A DNA stretch of 64,000 nt from Cheiracanthium punctorium (taxonomy: Eukaryota > Arthropoda > Arachnida > Araneae > Cheiracanthiidae): contig JAWZYV010010204.1 of assembly GCA_038373885.1 (NCBI GenBank), forward strand, positions 1 to 64,000, given 5' to 3'. Each line of letters starts with the position of its first letter. Position 1 is the stretch's first letter. The notes beneath the pieces are model-generated. The model ran no database searches. It had not been told where the DNA came from and worked only from the letters and a program-made list of their open reading frames with translations. A program made the translations under genes and the position numbers. This document shows, in pieces, positions 9,077-20,887 of the stretch.

Positions 9077-10334
9077 TCACTCGCCTACCGGAGCGCGTAG
9101 TCTTTTCACCCTGTTGTTTGCATTTGTTGGCAAGCTGTCCTCAGTCTTTGTTAATGGTTCTGGATCGCATTTCTCATCCACACAGAGATATGCGGGCTTA
9201 ACCCGGTCAATGTTCACCGGCACAACTCTTTCTCCTATTTTTAGACGAAAGTTTTTGTCAGAGCGTGACAACACAGCGAAAGGACCGTCGTATGGGGGTT
9301 GCAAACTTTTCTTAACTCCGTCTCTACGCAGAAATACGTGAGAGCAATCCTTCAGTTCTTTTTGCACAAAAATTGTTTGATTGGAGACTGACCGAGCTGA
9401 AGGAGCGCAAAGCTTACGCATGCTTTCGCGTAGCTTGCCTAAAAAACTTGCCGTGTCCGGAACGTCATCAGCAGGTGTCAAAAATTCGCCAGGCAGAGCT
9501 ATTGGCGCTCCATACACCATTTCTGCTGCCGTTGCCCGCAGGTCTTCCTTCCAGGCTGCTCTTATTCCCAGCAACACAGTGGGAAGGATTCGAGCCCACT
9601 CTACTGTGTTATGAGCCATAATGGCTGCTTTGAGCTGTCTATGAAAACGTTCTACCTGCCCGTTCGCAGCTGGATGGTATGGCGACGTACGAATACGCGT
9701 GACACCTAGGAGTTTACTCAAAGCGGAAAATAATGAAGACTCAAATTGGGCTCCTTGATCAGAAGTCGGTCGCATGGGTGGCCCAAATCTAGCAATCCAC
9801 CCCGCATAAAAAGCTTCCGCAACACTTTCCGCTGAAATATCCGCTGAAATATATAAGGGATTTATATATTTCGCTGAAATATATAAGGGAGCGGAATAGC
9901 TTCCGGCCATTTATAAAAACGATCCACACATGTTAGGCAGTACCGATACCCTTTTGATGGTGGTAGAGGGCCTACGAGGTCTATATGGACATGCTGAAAA
10001 CGTGCAGTTGGTATCTGGAATGATCCAATTGGACTTTTAGTGTGTCTCTGCACTTTACACTTTTGGCACGGGACAAGTTCGAACCCAGTGGGGAATGTCT
10101 TTTTTCATCGAAGGCCATACAAAACGTTCGGCAATTAACCGTGTCGTGGCCTTTGCACCAGGATGTGCTAGGTTATGCAGCTGTTCGAACACTTGCCGAC
10201 GCATTGCTTGAGGCACGAACGGTCTGATGCGACCAGTAGATACATCGCACTGAAGCACAGTCTTGTCAGACTCTCCTACCGACATGTGTTTAATGTCCAG
10301 AGTAGATGCAGGGTTCTCCAATACCTCTTGCAAC
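9077..10334 (-). pseudogene. gypsy element 1 integrase, broken
   Basis: The segment near 10333-10055 carries the His pair of the zinc-binding domain (EQLHNLAHPGAK). Of the Cys pair only TCP is intact; the second Cys is replaced and a stop follows at about 10054. The catalytic core begins near 10000 (HVHIDLVGPLPPSK, first Asp) and continues at 9830-9700 (RPTSDQGAQFESS, second Asp; NGQVERFHRQ, Glu). At about 9838-9895 a tandem duplication around CGCTGAAATATATAAGGGA breaks the frame. The C-terminal GPF-type module (PPYDGPFAVLSR) is present near 9290. The motifs leave no doubt about identity, but the protein is not functional as it stands. Confidence 0.85.
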
Positions 10335-10736
10335 TAGAGATGAGACGGGCTCAGCCCGAGCCCGAAAGCCCGAGCCCGAGCCCGGGCCCGACTCGGGCTC
10401 GGGCTCTGTATTTCACGATTGCCTTCGGGCTCGGGCGGGCTCGGGCTCGTGAAAAATTTCTCCTTTGTTGAACATTATCCTTGAAACAGATTTTAAAAAG
10501 TGATTCATGGGATAAATAGACGTACTTATTTTAAAAAATAGCGGCACGGGGGACTAGAAGGTGTGTGAAGCTCCAAAATTTATTGTATCTTATTAATGAA
10601 GTAGTTAATTTTATTTGTCTTTAGCTGAAATTTTGGGCTCGGGCTCCAACTTTAATAATATTGCTCGTGCTCGGGCGGGCTCGGATTAAAAGTCTTCGGG
10701 CTCGGGCTTCAAAAAATGAGCCCGAACTCATCTCTA
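10335..10736. mobile_element. 402-bp hAT-type MITE with CGGGCTCGGGC-rich ends
   Basis: Inverted ends TAGAGATGAGACGGGCTC and GAGCCCGAACTCATCTCTA bound the element. A perfect 8-bp duplication CTTGCAAC flanks it (10327-10334 and 10737-10744). Both subterminal regions are built from repeats of GGGCTCGGGC or its complement, giving strong self-complementarity. It interrupts gypsy element 1 between RNase H and integrase. Confidence 0.9.
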
Positions 10737-10744
10737 CTTGCAAC

Positions 10745-11673
10745 TCCTCATCTGTACTTTGCAAGGCAGCCATTTTAGTGAAGTCAATGGATGGCTGCTC
10801 ATACGCGAAGATATTGACACGTGATAGTGCATCAGCGACTACATTGTCCATTCCGCTGATATGTTGAATGTCAGTAGAGAACTGAGAAATAAAGTCCAGT
10901 TGCCGCGTTTGTCTTGGTGAGCACTTATCCGCTTTTTGCCTAAAGGCAAAAATGAGTGGTTTATGGTCCGTAAATATGGTAAACGACCGACCTTCCAGCA
11001 TATGCCGGAAGTACTTTACCGCCGAATAGATCGCCAAGAGCTCGCGATCATATGCGCTGTACTTCTGTTCAGCGGAAGATAGAGACTTGGAATAGAAAGC
11101 AAGCGGTTGCCAGGCATCTTCTATTCGCTGTTGTAGGGCGGCTCCCATGGCCTTATCAGAAGCGTCCACTACGACGGAAAGTGAAGCAGCAGGAACAAAA
11201 AATATTAAGGTGGTCGCATTCGCGAGTTCTTCTTTACTTTGAAGAAATGCAGTGTTGGCTTCTTCAGACCACACCACTGGTCTATTGTCATTCTTTTTTG
11301 CCCCTTGTAAATATTTGTTTAGGATACCCTGTGTGTGTGCAGCCTTTGGGATAAATCGACGGTAAAAATTTAACATTGCTAAATACCGACGCAATTGTTT
11401 GATTGTTTGGGGGCGCGGAAATTCAAGAATTGCTTTAACCTTGTCTTTGAGCGGACTGATGCCTTTAGAAGATATGTTATGGCCTAAGAATTTTACACTA
11501 GTTTGGCCGAAGACACATTTGGAGGGATTTATCCGTACGCCAAATTCAGCAAAACGCTCAAACACAGCTTTTAAGTGCTGCATATGTTCATCCTGAGTGG
11601 AGGAGGCGACTAAAACGTCATCAAAATAGGGAATACAAAAGTCAAAACCATGTAACACCTTATATATGAATCG
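10745..11673 (-). pseudogene. gypsy element 1 RT (C-terminal half) and RNase H
   Basis: The reading resumes beyond the 6.8-kb insertion and contains the RT active-site box as YFDDVLVASS (the usual form is Y.DD; here FDD). It goes on with KCVFGQTSVKFLGHNIS and the thumb. RNase H has its first acidic residue in VVVDASDKAMGAAL, the Glu in YDRELLAIY and the next Asp in FTDHKPL, and ends with MDNVVADALSR. This stretch itself is open; the gene is broken because insertions lie on both sides. In a live element it would copy the RNA genome and degrade the template. Confidence 0.85.
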
Positions 11674-12910
11674 CTGAAACGCAGTGGCGTAGCTAGGGGG
11701 GGGCAAGGGGGGACATCTGTCCCCGGGCGCAGCACCAAAGGGGCGCCAAATCGATGTTACGAAATTTTAGAAGAAAAAAAAAGGAGTTGTGTTTGTATTT
11801 TTATTTGTTGACAGAAAAAGAAAAAAAAATAGAACAATCACAAATGAATTTTTTTTATAAAGTTATAATCAAACTTTTCACAATGACTTGTACAGGAAAT
11901 GTTGGTAGCTATTTCAGAAGATTTTCTTTGGAAATCGAGTTGAGCTTCCCCATTCCTTTTTTCTTCTCTCTTGAGGGCTTCTGTGTCGTGTAACTGCGTT
12001 TTTTATATTTGGCCATTTCTGTCTCTGACTATATTCCTAGGATGTTCCAGAATTCTTGTTTACAGTATTTTATCAAGGTCAAAACATTACTCAAGTTTTC
12101 CCAAACTTTTAGAATGATCTTGGAGGATTTCGTTTTGGATATTTATGGTGTTACAAATCAAACTTTTATGCATTAGCCATGGTAAAAAAAAAAAAAAAAA
12201 AAAAAAGGCTATATATATGATTAATCGGTAATAGAGAATGGCATTCTCAAACCCAAAATACTCTCTTAAATTCAGATCAAGTTTTTCTCAGTTTTGAGTT
12301 CAAAATAGCGCCTCTCCGAAGATGGCGCCCCTTGCTTATCTTGCTTACTGTGTCGGGGCGCTCCTGTGTACGATCCACCCGTTTGGTAATTAATAACGCA
12401 ACTTTTAATATAACTCTTATTAGTATAATAAAATGCAGTATTATTTCTAATAAGAACGTATAAAAGATTCACCGATCACTATACTAGTGTAAAATTATTC
12501 TTTTTAAATTATTTAAACAATCTTGTATTTTAGATAAATTTAAACTTGATTTTTAACATTCATTAATAAAAATTTATTCTTTATACAATCATTATCAAAA
12601 ATCAAAGCTGGAATCATTAAAGCTGTGGCCCACAGTTCAGTCTTCAAATTGAACATGAGGCAAAATATTTTTCAATAACCCGTGTATGTTTATCTAGAAA
12701 GTGCAAGAAATCAGTCGTAAATATTTTGACTCCTCAGTTACCTTGTTGCCGGAAGACTATCGTCCAGAGGTTTCAGTGTATTCATTATGTCTACGCGTAG
12801 ACCACCTATTATGTACTATCATCCGGTACTTGAGTCATAAATTACGTTCTGGATGCAGTGGCGGCTCATCCATTTGAGGAGATGAGTACGTGAATCCCCA
12901 AAGTAAAATA

Positions 12911-14473
12911 TCTATATAAATAAAATTAGACTTTTCTGTACACTTCTTGGAATTCAAAAATTTAAAAAAAAGTTTGTCTGTCTGTCATTCTGTCCGTGAC
13001 GCTTTTTTGTTTAAGTATCACGTAAAAACGAGTGAAGCGAATGATATGAAATTTGGTGTCATGATAGATGGTCACTCAACTTAAAACATAAGCGTCGAAT
13101 TTTAAAAAAATCTTCATTAGATTTCGAGATTTTGTGAAAATCCTTTCAAACTGCGTAAATTTGTGTTCCAGCATCACGTAAAAACGACAGAAGCGATTGA
13201 AATGAAATTTGGTATCATGATTGGTGGTCACTCAACTTAAAACATTGTCGTCGAATTTTTAAAAAATCTTGATTAGATTTTGAAATTTTGCGAAAATTGT
13301 TTCAAACTGCGTAAATTTGTGTTCGCACATCACGTAATAGCAAAGGTGAAAAAATGGTATTTGATGAAATGATAGGTGGTCATGCACCTTAAACTATAAG
13401 CATCTTAAAAAAAAAAATTAAAACAAAATCATATTTTGGGATTTTGCGAAAATCGTTTCAAACTGAGTGAACTTTTGTTCACGCATTACATAATAATGAC
13501 TAAAGCGAATGATATGAAATTTTGTCACATGATGTTGCTCAACATAAAGTATAGGTGTCCAATTTTTTAAACATTTTGATTAGATTTTGAGATTTTGTGA
13601 AAATTCTCTCAAAATGCGGTTATATTTCTTCAAGCATCGCTTAATAACGACTAATACGAAATTTGGTGATATGATAGGTAGTTGCTAATCTTAATTTATA
13701 GGTGTTGAATTTAAAAAATATTTTGATTACATTTTGAGATTTTGTGAAAATCGTTTTAAAATGCTGAAATTTTTGTTCCAGCATCACGAAATAAAGACTG
13801 CAGAGAATGAAACGAAATTTGGTGACATGATAGGTTTCAACTCAACTTAAATTCTAGGGTTCCAATTTTACAAAAATGTTGATTAGATCTTGAGATTTTG
13901 CGAAAATTATTTCAATATGCGGAAATATTCGTCCGCTCATCACATAATTACGAGTAAAGCGAATGAAATAATATTACTAAGTTACTCTCTAACCTGTAAT
14001 ATTTTAACAATGTACATAGGGCCGTGGTAGCCCAGTGGTTAAGGCGTTGGACTCGTAACCCGAAGGTTGAGGGTTCGATACCTGCATACCACTAAAGACC
14101 ACAGTGTACATGCGGTGTACGTGCACGTTAAATCCTTGGTTCCGAAAGTCCTCTCAGCGGTCGCTAGCAGTTTCCGAGGGGTGCCAATATTCAGAAGCCC
14201 CCCCCCCCACCTTCTGATGAGGTTCCAAATTGTGGCGGGAAATTTCGGGAAGGATGCATATGTAGCTCTAAGCGACACATTCAGTGACGCGAGCTGTCCT
14301 CTCCTGGCAAATAAACAATATACATAAAAATTATAACTTCGCTTTCTTTACTGTGGCAACATTCTATATCCATTCTGTGTACTGCTACAATGCTAACGAA
14401 AGTTCTTGCTTTTTGAAATTTGCATTCATTTTTTTTTTTATACTAACCCGTCAACGGCGGGTACTTCAGCTAA
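12911..14473 (+). mobile_element. Non-autonomous Helitron with ~145-bp internal tandem repeats
   Basis: The 5' end is TCTATATAAATAAAATTAG preceded by A. The 3' end has a hairpin (ACCCG 14446-14450 pairing with CGGGT 14458-14462), seven bases, then CTAA (14470-14473) followed by T. These are the hallmarks of Helitron insertion between A and T. About 13000-13980 holds roughly seven degenerate ~145-bp repeats marked by GAAATTTGGT..CATGAT, GGTCACTCAACTTAAA and GATTTTG.GAAAAT. No Rep/helicase gene is present. A diverged relative on the other strand lies at 42105-42860. Confidence 0.75.
14019..14335 (+). mobile_element. tRNA-derived SINE (family B)
   Basis: The head (14019-14092) carries a Pol III A box TGGTAGCCCAGTGG (14025-14038) and a B box GGTTCGATACC (14072-14082), with AAGGCGTTGGACTCGTAACC between them, clearly from a tRNA. 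The body continues for about 240 bp (TAAATCCTTGG, TCAGCGGTC, CCTTCTGATGAGG) and ends in A-rich DNA. It is inside the Helitron, the deepest level of the nest. Confidence 0.8.
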
Positions 14474-14648
14474 TATAAAATAAACACATTGACAAATTAT
14501 TATTTTTTTAAAATATTAAGTACACTTCTAGATTTTTGTGAATTTAAAACGTCAGTTTTACTCTCTTCCCCCACTATTATTAAAATACTCTTATTATGGC
14601 TAACGCACTGTAGTGTAGGTTCTACAGTACAGCCTTTAATCGATCGCG

Positions 14649-14750
14649 ACCGTGCGAACGGAAAAATTCCCTTCTGATCCGCTCTCTGAGAACAGAAGCG
14701 GAGAGAATTGAGAAGCAGTACGGCTCTTCTGATAACATTCCGTTCGCACA
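14649..14750. repeat. Short inverted-repeat element (possible MITE)
   Basis: CGTGCGAACGGAAAAATTCC near 14649 pairs with CATTCCGTTCGCAC ending at 14750. The interior also has GAGAACAGAAGCGGAGAGAA. No certain target duplication is seen. Confidence 0.35.
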
Positions 14751-15220
14751 TTTTCGGTGTGGACAAGGGACATTTTTTGCGGTTATCTCTTCCGGATTTT
14801 CCCTTGGTTTGTTACGTTCGGTTAGTTAATCCATTTTTATTTCATTTTCTTATTATTTTCTTCATTTCTATCCTTTTTCCACTAAAATATATTTTTTTAG
14901 AAACTAGTGTAAATAATTAAGATGGGAGCAAAAGAAGTGTTTCGGAGCTAAAGCAGGGACAATTTTCAATACTATCCTTTGACAAAAAATTGAAATAAAA
15001 TGAATCAAGACTTGTACCTTTGCTAACACTTATCTTGGTGACGAAATGTAAGACAAAATATTACTTGTTTTCTTTCAGTTGCGTGCATTGTTTTCCTTTA
15101 ACTGCTGGAAACGCAAATATATTTTAATTTGTAAGGTGTGTTGTATCTGCCTATTTAATTTTCGACATTTGTTTTGTGAACCTCCATTTAAATAACCCAC
15201 GAGCCGCCACTGTCTGGATG

Positions 15221-16197
15221 CTCTCTCGTAATTCGGGGACATTTGAAGAGAACTGAATGTCAACGTGAGATATTTTTTTCTCATATGATTCTACTTAGTC
15301 TTTCATTCCTTATATACTAACTAGCTGCGTGCCCGTTCTCCGCACGGTAGGGAACGAAACTTTTTCTTCCATGTATAATTCGAATTGATTCCAGTGATTT
15401 GGAATCTTAAAATAAGCAAAATGATTTGACTCTTGGCGTAAAGTTACTCATTAGTTATTCGTAAAGTTAGTAGTACTGACCTGTGGCCATTGTTAATATT
15501 ATGACGCAAAAAACTATGCCGGTGTCATTCACGATCAGAAAAGAAAAGCGTGACGGTTCACAGTGAAAATTCCTAATATTCAAAATGTCTCATTTCTGCA
15601 TCATACTCTTTTTTAGATTTAAGTTATGCCATTAATACCTTAGATACTACATGATGTGCAGAACCGTTTTATTTTATAATTAAATAGTTGTGTATCCACT
15701 CTTCGCAAGGCAGGAAGAGATTTTCCTAAAATGTGATCATAACTCTTGTGAGAAAACAGAATCTCCAAGAAAAAAGAAAGTTCTGTTACAGTCTTTTTTG
15801 TTGAAACTACCGCGGGATATATTAACGCGACGTAGACTTACTTACTATTTTGTTAGCTGTGATGTAAGACGGTTCTTGAAGAATGAATAGAAGGCTTAGT
15901 TTCACGAAATATTTATTAATGCGGTATATTGTGCTTTGATCAATATTGCCATAGAATATCTACTTACTATTACTTATACTATCTTTTACTGATACCCGTA
16001 CAATATATTTTCGTTTTGCAACCGTTAATGCTTCGTTTAAAGAAACGGTTTAGATATTTGCCACTAATGTAGTTTTTTATTCTTTGGTGATTCTTTGCAA
16101 TTTATGCATTAGCATAAACGATAATCATTTCCCTTTATGGTTGGCACTAAATCAGCTCTGAATAAAATTTACGCATAATTCTTGTCAGATTGGCGTA
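15221..16197. other. Non-genic AT-rich interior of the 6.8-kb hAT element
   Basis: No gene is seen. Two short related stretches occur (15317-15360, CTAGCTGCGTGCCCGTTCTCCGCACGG, and 15685-15725, TGTGTATCCACTCTTCGCAAGG). They suggest degenerate copies of one more repeat about 370 bp apart. Confidence 0.3.
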
Positions 16198-16205
16198 TTT
16201 AGCAC

Positions 16206-16399
16206 CAGGGCCCTATTATCGCACGGGCAAACCGGGACTTTGCCCAGGGGCCCCCGGCTCGAAATGTCCCCAAAATTCAAATGTTGTTCTTTTTTTTATA
16301 AAAAAATTTATGAAAAATAAAACAAATTTCATACATGGGAGGGGGGCCCAAAAAATTCATCAATGCCCGGGGCCCCCTGTTGGTCATAATCAGGCCCTG
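16206..16399. mobile_element. 194-bp hAT-type MITE, family with a second copy at 41703
   Basis: Ends CAGGGCCCTATTATCGC and ATAATCAGGCCCTG are inverted. Flanks TTTAGCAC / TTTAACAC match 7 of 8. The other copy (41703-41881) shares ACTTTGCCCAGGG(G)CCCC, CCCGGGGCC and TGTTGGTCATAATCAGGCCCTG, so this is a defined repeated family. Confidence 0.8.
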
Positions 16400-16407
16400 T
16401 TTAACAC

Positions 16408-18400
16408 CGCAATATATTTCCTGCTATTCGAAAACGTGACCCGTTTAAAATCTCAATTGAAAATAATGCTGGATAATTCACTTGTGAAAAAACAGCATTC
16501 AATTCTTTTTCTGGCAACGTAAAGTAAAATATAGAATTATTTCACATGCGCGGCGTATGTTTTGCTTGTGAGTCCGTTATTCTGATTGAGTTTCGAAAGG
16601 GGTTTTAAACTCGTGACGTCTAAGTGGCGCACATTTCACATGCGATAACTCGGTTATTTTTAAATAATTTTATTTATTTATTTTCAACTGGCAATTTTAA
16701 TCATTGTTACTGTCTCCAAGACAACCAAACCGCAAGATATCATACCGAAATTTTTAAGCTGCTGTGATTGAAATGAAAATCCTTCTTTTACTTAAAAACT
16801 CGTAAAAAATCTCCTAATTTATATTTTCCTCTGGTTTTTCTTTTAAAAGAGGGCGAAATGTATGCTCCGTCATTTGACAAAATATAAAAAAGTTATGACG
16901 GATAGAATTCAAGATGCAGCAATTTTAAAAATATTTTACGAAAGTCAGCGTCAAATTTACTTTTATTTGAAAAATTCCCAAAAATCTAAAAATTATGTTA
17001 CACAGTCCGAACAAACAATTTTTGAAAGAAAATTTTCTCCTCTATCCGATGATGCAAATATCGTTTTATTGCGAGTGCAATTACCGGCGTTATTACGTAT
17101 TATGCAAGAAAAATCGCTAAAAATCGGACAAAACATAAAATAGAACATTTTCTAATTCGAATTTCGAAAAAATCGCTCCGAGGCGTGTTATGATCTGTCC
17201 TAGTGAAGCCGTATGCAAAATTCGGTAGGTCTGCGACCAACCGTCTCGGCGCAATGCGATCGAGAGACGCGCGCAAGAACATCGGAGGTCACAAACCTAC
17301 CTACAAACCTAGCTACATACAATGTTTACTCTCGGATTTTATTATATATAAGATAAGATAAGATAAGATAAGATAAGATAATCTGCTGTACTCGTCTTTT
17401 TAAAAAGCTGCATATTTAAATAGAAACTGCTTTAAAGTCTGCGTTTCTGGTTCTCTTTCCCAAGAGAACCTTCAAGTTAAGAAATATTGTACTTTTGCAG
17501 TTTTCTATATTGCTGAATGCTAATTATGATTTTTTGAAATAAAAATGCGTGTTTAAAATTTTTCAGTGCTTAAGGTTGTTCTTTTAATTATATTTTTACA
17601 AGTAATAATGCAAGAAATAATACAAGTTTTGAGCATCTTCTCGGGAAAAAAAAAAAAAAAAAAAAGTTGATATCAGTAACTGGAAAAGAATTCAAAATGT
17701 CTTATATTTCAAATGCCAGAAAAAAAAAAAGCCCGAAAAAAATTCATTTTGATCCGTTTGGTAATCGGGTCAGTAAAATATTCGAATTGTAGAAAATAAA
17801 TGCCATCATACGTACATTCATTATTAGCTGGTGTGCATAATCTATCGAAGTGCAAATCACTATACGAGATACATGGTAAAGCAAGTATAAATTAGTTTTG
17901 ACCTGACATAAATATTAAATATAGTTAATTCGACTGCTGAAGAAGGATAAAACATTTTGTATCACTGACATATGCCCACCCCCCAATGGTAGGGACTAAA
18001 GCCCTCCTGAATGTGGAGAGTTAAAAGGGAATTTAAAAAAAAAAAATAGAAAATTGTCAGTTAATGAATTAAAATGTTTTATTCTTAAAACTTGTCCTCA
18101 GATTATTTCTATCAGTTTTTTCACATAACGAATTACGTTGATAATGGGCTTCTATGGGTAAATGGTATAGCAACATGGTACAGAAGGTTTTGATGTTAAA
18201 AGAAAGTAGCTGTAATCGGCAAACAAGCCAAAATGCAATCAAGAAAGGAAGGGGGTGGGGGATTTAACGTATTTTAAATAATTGTATTTTTTAATCACTT
18301 TTTTTTATTTAAAAATTTTTTTAATTTTCAGATATTACAGTTTTCTGAAGAACTTTTATGGGTTTGCCCTTTCCCTTTTTAGGGGGAGGTGGAGGGGGGG
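16408..18400. other. Non-genic AT-rich interior of the 6.8-kb hAT element
   Basis: I found no recognisable gene. A 93-codon open stretch at 16862-17143 has no motif I know. Poly-A runs occur near 17647-17666 and 18040. The G-rich hAT subterminal region begins near 18240. Confidence 0.35.
17349..17384. repeat. (GATAA)n microsatellite
   Basis: About seven units of the pentanucleotide AGATA/GATAA are visible in a row. Confidence 0.9.
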
Positions 18401-18460
18401 GCGCAAAATCTTCAGTTGTCCCCGGGCGCTGGTAACCCTAGCTACGCCTCTGCTGAAACG

Positions 18461-19604
18461 TGGATGCCGCATTAACCAAACCGAAAGGCATGAACAAAAA
18501 TTCAAATAATCCAAACGGAGTGGTTACTGCCGTTTTGTGAACGTCTTCTGGGCGTACAGGAATCTGGTGGTATGCTCTGGCAAGATCTATAGTTGAAAAT
18601 ATAGACTTCCCATGCAACACTTGCATACAGTCCTGTATATGTGGTACGGGGTAACGATCAGGTATCGTGGCTGCATTTAAAGCTCTATAATCCCCGCAGG
18701 GACGCCAGTCACCATTAGATTTTGGAACCATATGTAATGGGCTGGCCCAACTGCTACTTGACGGTCTACAAATCCCTGCATTTACCATAAATTGGAACTC
18801 TTGCCTCGCGACCTTAAGTTTATCCGGCGGCAGCCTCCTTGGCTTGGCAAACACCGGTGGACCTTTGGTTTCAATTACATGTTTTACTTCATGTTTAGGA
18901 GTCTTGAGCGTTGATGACACGTCTGTTAGGCTAGGATATTTACTTAGGAGAACATGGAACGGTGAGCTGTGCGCTACCGCTTTAATATTATAAATAGTTT
19001 TAATTTTTAAGTCCCCTTTTGCTTCCAGGTTGGTAACTGGGTCGCGCAGCTTTCCTCTACGAACATCAATTAGTAGGCCAAAATGCCTTAAAAAATCAAC
19101 ACCGATAATTGGCTGGGATACATCCGCGAGGACGAAAGGCCAATGAAATTCTCTCCTTAAACCTAGATCTAGTTTCAGTAACTTCTGGCCATAAGTATTA
19201 ATTACTGTCCCATTCGCCTTACTGCGCATCTCTAGTAATAACCTGGATGGTTTTTTATCACCCAGCTGCATGCCCGATACTAACTCGCGAAGGCGTGAGT
19301 CCTCACTAACAGCATATTGGTTGATTAAACGTGTTTTAATCGCGGCATAAGGGTTATCCTGAGGGGGAGAGGTTATGATGTCTCCTACAATCGCTAACTC
19401 CTCCGGTTGTAGAGATGCAACTAAATGATGGTACTGAGTAGTGGTATTAGCTATTCCTGCCAGCGTGAATTGAGATTCGAGTTGATAAAACCAGATTTTG
19501 GGGTTAGCACGCCAAAAAGGAGCATATTTGATACCTACTCGCTGAATTGCATTGGCATTATTTGCCGCTGCATCTCCAGCATTAACTACAGCCTCGTTCT
19601 GCAT
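18461..19604 (-). pseudogene. gypsy element 1 gag, protease remnant and N-terminal RT fused in one frame
   Basis: The frame starts at the ATG at 19604 ([10 protein letters not shown]). Residues ~25-130 are an arthropod gypsy Gag ([41 protein letters not shown]). At about 19217 the text jumps straight to [16 protein letters not shown] and [16 protein letters not shown], which is the second half of the protease. The rest of gag, any zinc knuckle and the catalytic DTG of the protease are thus missing, in frame. RT follows from residue ~245 ([64 protein letters not shown]). It is cut by the 6.8-kb hAT element, whose end adds the last few codons of the open frame. Lack of the protease Asp means it was probably already non-autonomous. 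Confidence 0.85.
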
Positions 19605-20045
19605 ATTTACCTAATAATACCAATAATAACACGTTATATCACTAATACTAAGTTATAATACAGCTAAGACATATACAAAAAATTAATTAACACTAGCAAT
19701 GAGGGGAAAATATATTCTACACATCTAAACTATTAACACACGATTTATGACAACTAGTAATATAATAATGCAATACCTCAACCAATATATACAAATAATA
19801 TGTAAAAGAAAGGCTGTCACACACAGGAATCTAAACGCAACATGGAAAAAGTGAGTAAAACACTTACCGGGGCAGACTTCACGCTTTGCGCAATACATAA
19901 ACACAGAAGAGCACACTAATATGCAGCCGGATGCTTATTACCGTAATCATATAAGTAACATCGGGAACACGTGCACAGAGATTTCAATATGATGATTTAA
20001 GCTGCTCACATAACTCACAACACACATAGCTTGGTTCAGCTCACG
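19605..20045 (-). other. Untranslated leader of gypsy element 1
   Basis: AT-rich sequence between the gag ATG and the hAT insertion at 20054. It continues beyond that insertion at 24132-24331 up to the 5' LTR. I see no conserved element in it. Confidence 0.5.
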
Positions 20046-20128
20046 TTGTTCACCAGTGGCGGATTTAGAATTGGGTAAAGGGGGGGGCTAACTTACTGGG
20101 TATTCAATAATTTGAGTACAGTTATCCA

Positions 20129-20441
20129 GAGGCCCTAAGAGAGGCGGGCCAGACGGGGTGTCCTCCCTGGGTCCGTGTTCAGCTAAAGTGCTTCCGTGAA
20201 TTTTTCAGAATGTGTTACGAATTTCATTTATAGATCTGCAATTAAAATCATTTTTTTAACTAGACTAAATTTTGAATACACAATTCTAGAATGATTTAGA
20301 TGGTATAAATATTAATTCTAAAGAGCAGTTTTACAAAAAAAAAAAAAAAATTCCTTCCATCCCTCGTTTTTTCGAAACTTTTGTGCTTTACGAAAGGGGT
20401 AAAAATATTTTCGCCTTATAAAATTTCTCTCCGAGGCCCTA
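20129..20441. mobile_element. 313-bp hAT-like MITE with perfect TSD
   Basis: The perfect 8-bp duplication GTTATCCA flanks it (20121-20128 and 20442-20449). Ends are imperfect inverted repeats (AGGCCCTAAGAGAG against AGGGCCTCGGAGAG read inward). No coding sequence is seen. Confidence 0.65.
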
Positions 20442-20689
20442 GTTATCCAAGCTTGGCGACATTTTGCACGATTTTTTACATGTCGCCTGTAATTTTATTT
20501 TTCTGCCTACATATAGTATATTACGTTATCGAATTTCGAGAAAGGTGTGTGAATTTCCGATACAATAAAATACTCGAACCTGCTAGGACTTACACTTCAT
20601 AGGAAAAACGATGTCTAAAACAATTAATTTAAATCATACCTCGTTCTTCCACAGTGATATCATTGTACTCCTTCTAATTATGCACCCCT

Positions 20690-20887
20690 TTACAAACTTC
20701 CTGAGAGTGATATATGTATATTTTGTGAGAGCTGTTCCTCTTGAAATAGCTTGTTCTGGGGCTGTGCATTTATCATTTCTTCCTGATAATTTGCGGTTTC
20801 GTTCTCACTAAACAAATTATCATTTTTCGGAATTTTCATAAAATAATCACCTATATTACCATTCAATGACCGCTTTCTTGAGGCCAT
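20690..20887 (-). pseudogene. Possible N-terminal scrap of a hAT-type transposase
   Basis: The 65-codon frame begins MASRKRSLNGNIGDYFMKI. A basic start followed by a short ..IGDYF../..IDSYF.. motif is common at the N terminus of animal hAT and ZMYM-type transposon proteins. Nothing downstream can be assigned, and the similarity is short, so this is only a suggestion. It would make sense as a relic of the element's own transposase. Confidence 0.3.

Larger units (their letters stand above)
12856..15212. mobile_element. 2.4-kb hAT-type element, nested level 3
   Basis: Ends CAGTGGCGGCTCATCCA and CCACGAGCCGCCACTG are inverted. A perfect 8-bp duplication TCTGGATG flanks it (12848-12855 and 15213-15220). 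The hAT-specific sequence is short at both ends; most of the interior is the Helitron at 12911-14473. No transposase is visible. Confidence 0.85.
11682..18452. mobile_element. 6.8-kb hAT-type element nested in gypsy element 1
   Basis: The inverted ends are CAGTGGCGTAGCTAGGG and its counterpart CCCTAGCTACGCCTCTG, each followed inward by G/C runs and a shared (T)GTCCCCGGGCGC block. A perfect 8-bp duplication CTGAAACG (11674-11681 and 18453-18460) proves insertion into the RT gene. I see no hAT transposase inside. Contents are a nested hAT (12856-15212) with a Helitron and SINE, a small MITE (16206-16399), a GATAA microsatellite and anonymous AT-rich DNA. Confidence 0.9.

Noticed and set aside
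13000..13980. A CRISPR-like array
   Set aside because: The ~145-bp units are degenerate tandem repeats without short identical repeats and unique spacers, and they lie inside a Helitron in a eukaryotic genome.
14019..14092. A possible functional tRNA gene
   Set aside because: A and B boxes are present, but no 3' acceptor strand pairs with the start and a SINE body follows.
16862..17143. A 93-codon gene inside the 6.8-kb hAT element
   Set aside because: No recognisable motif, lysine- and asparagine-rich as expected from AT-rich DNA, and no conserved relative in the window.
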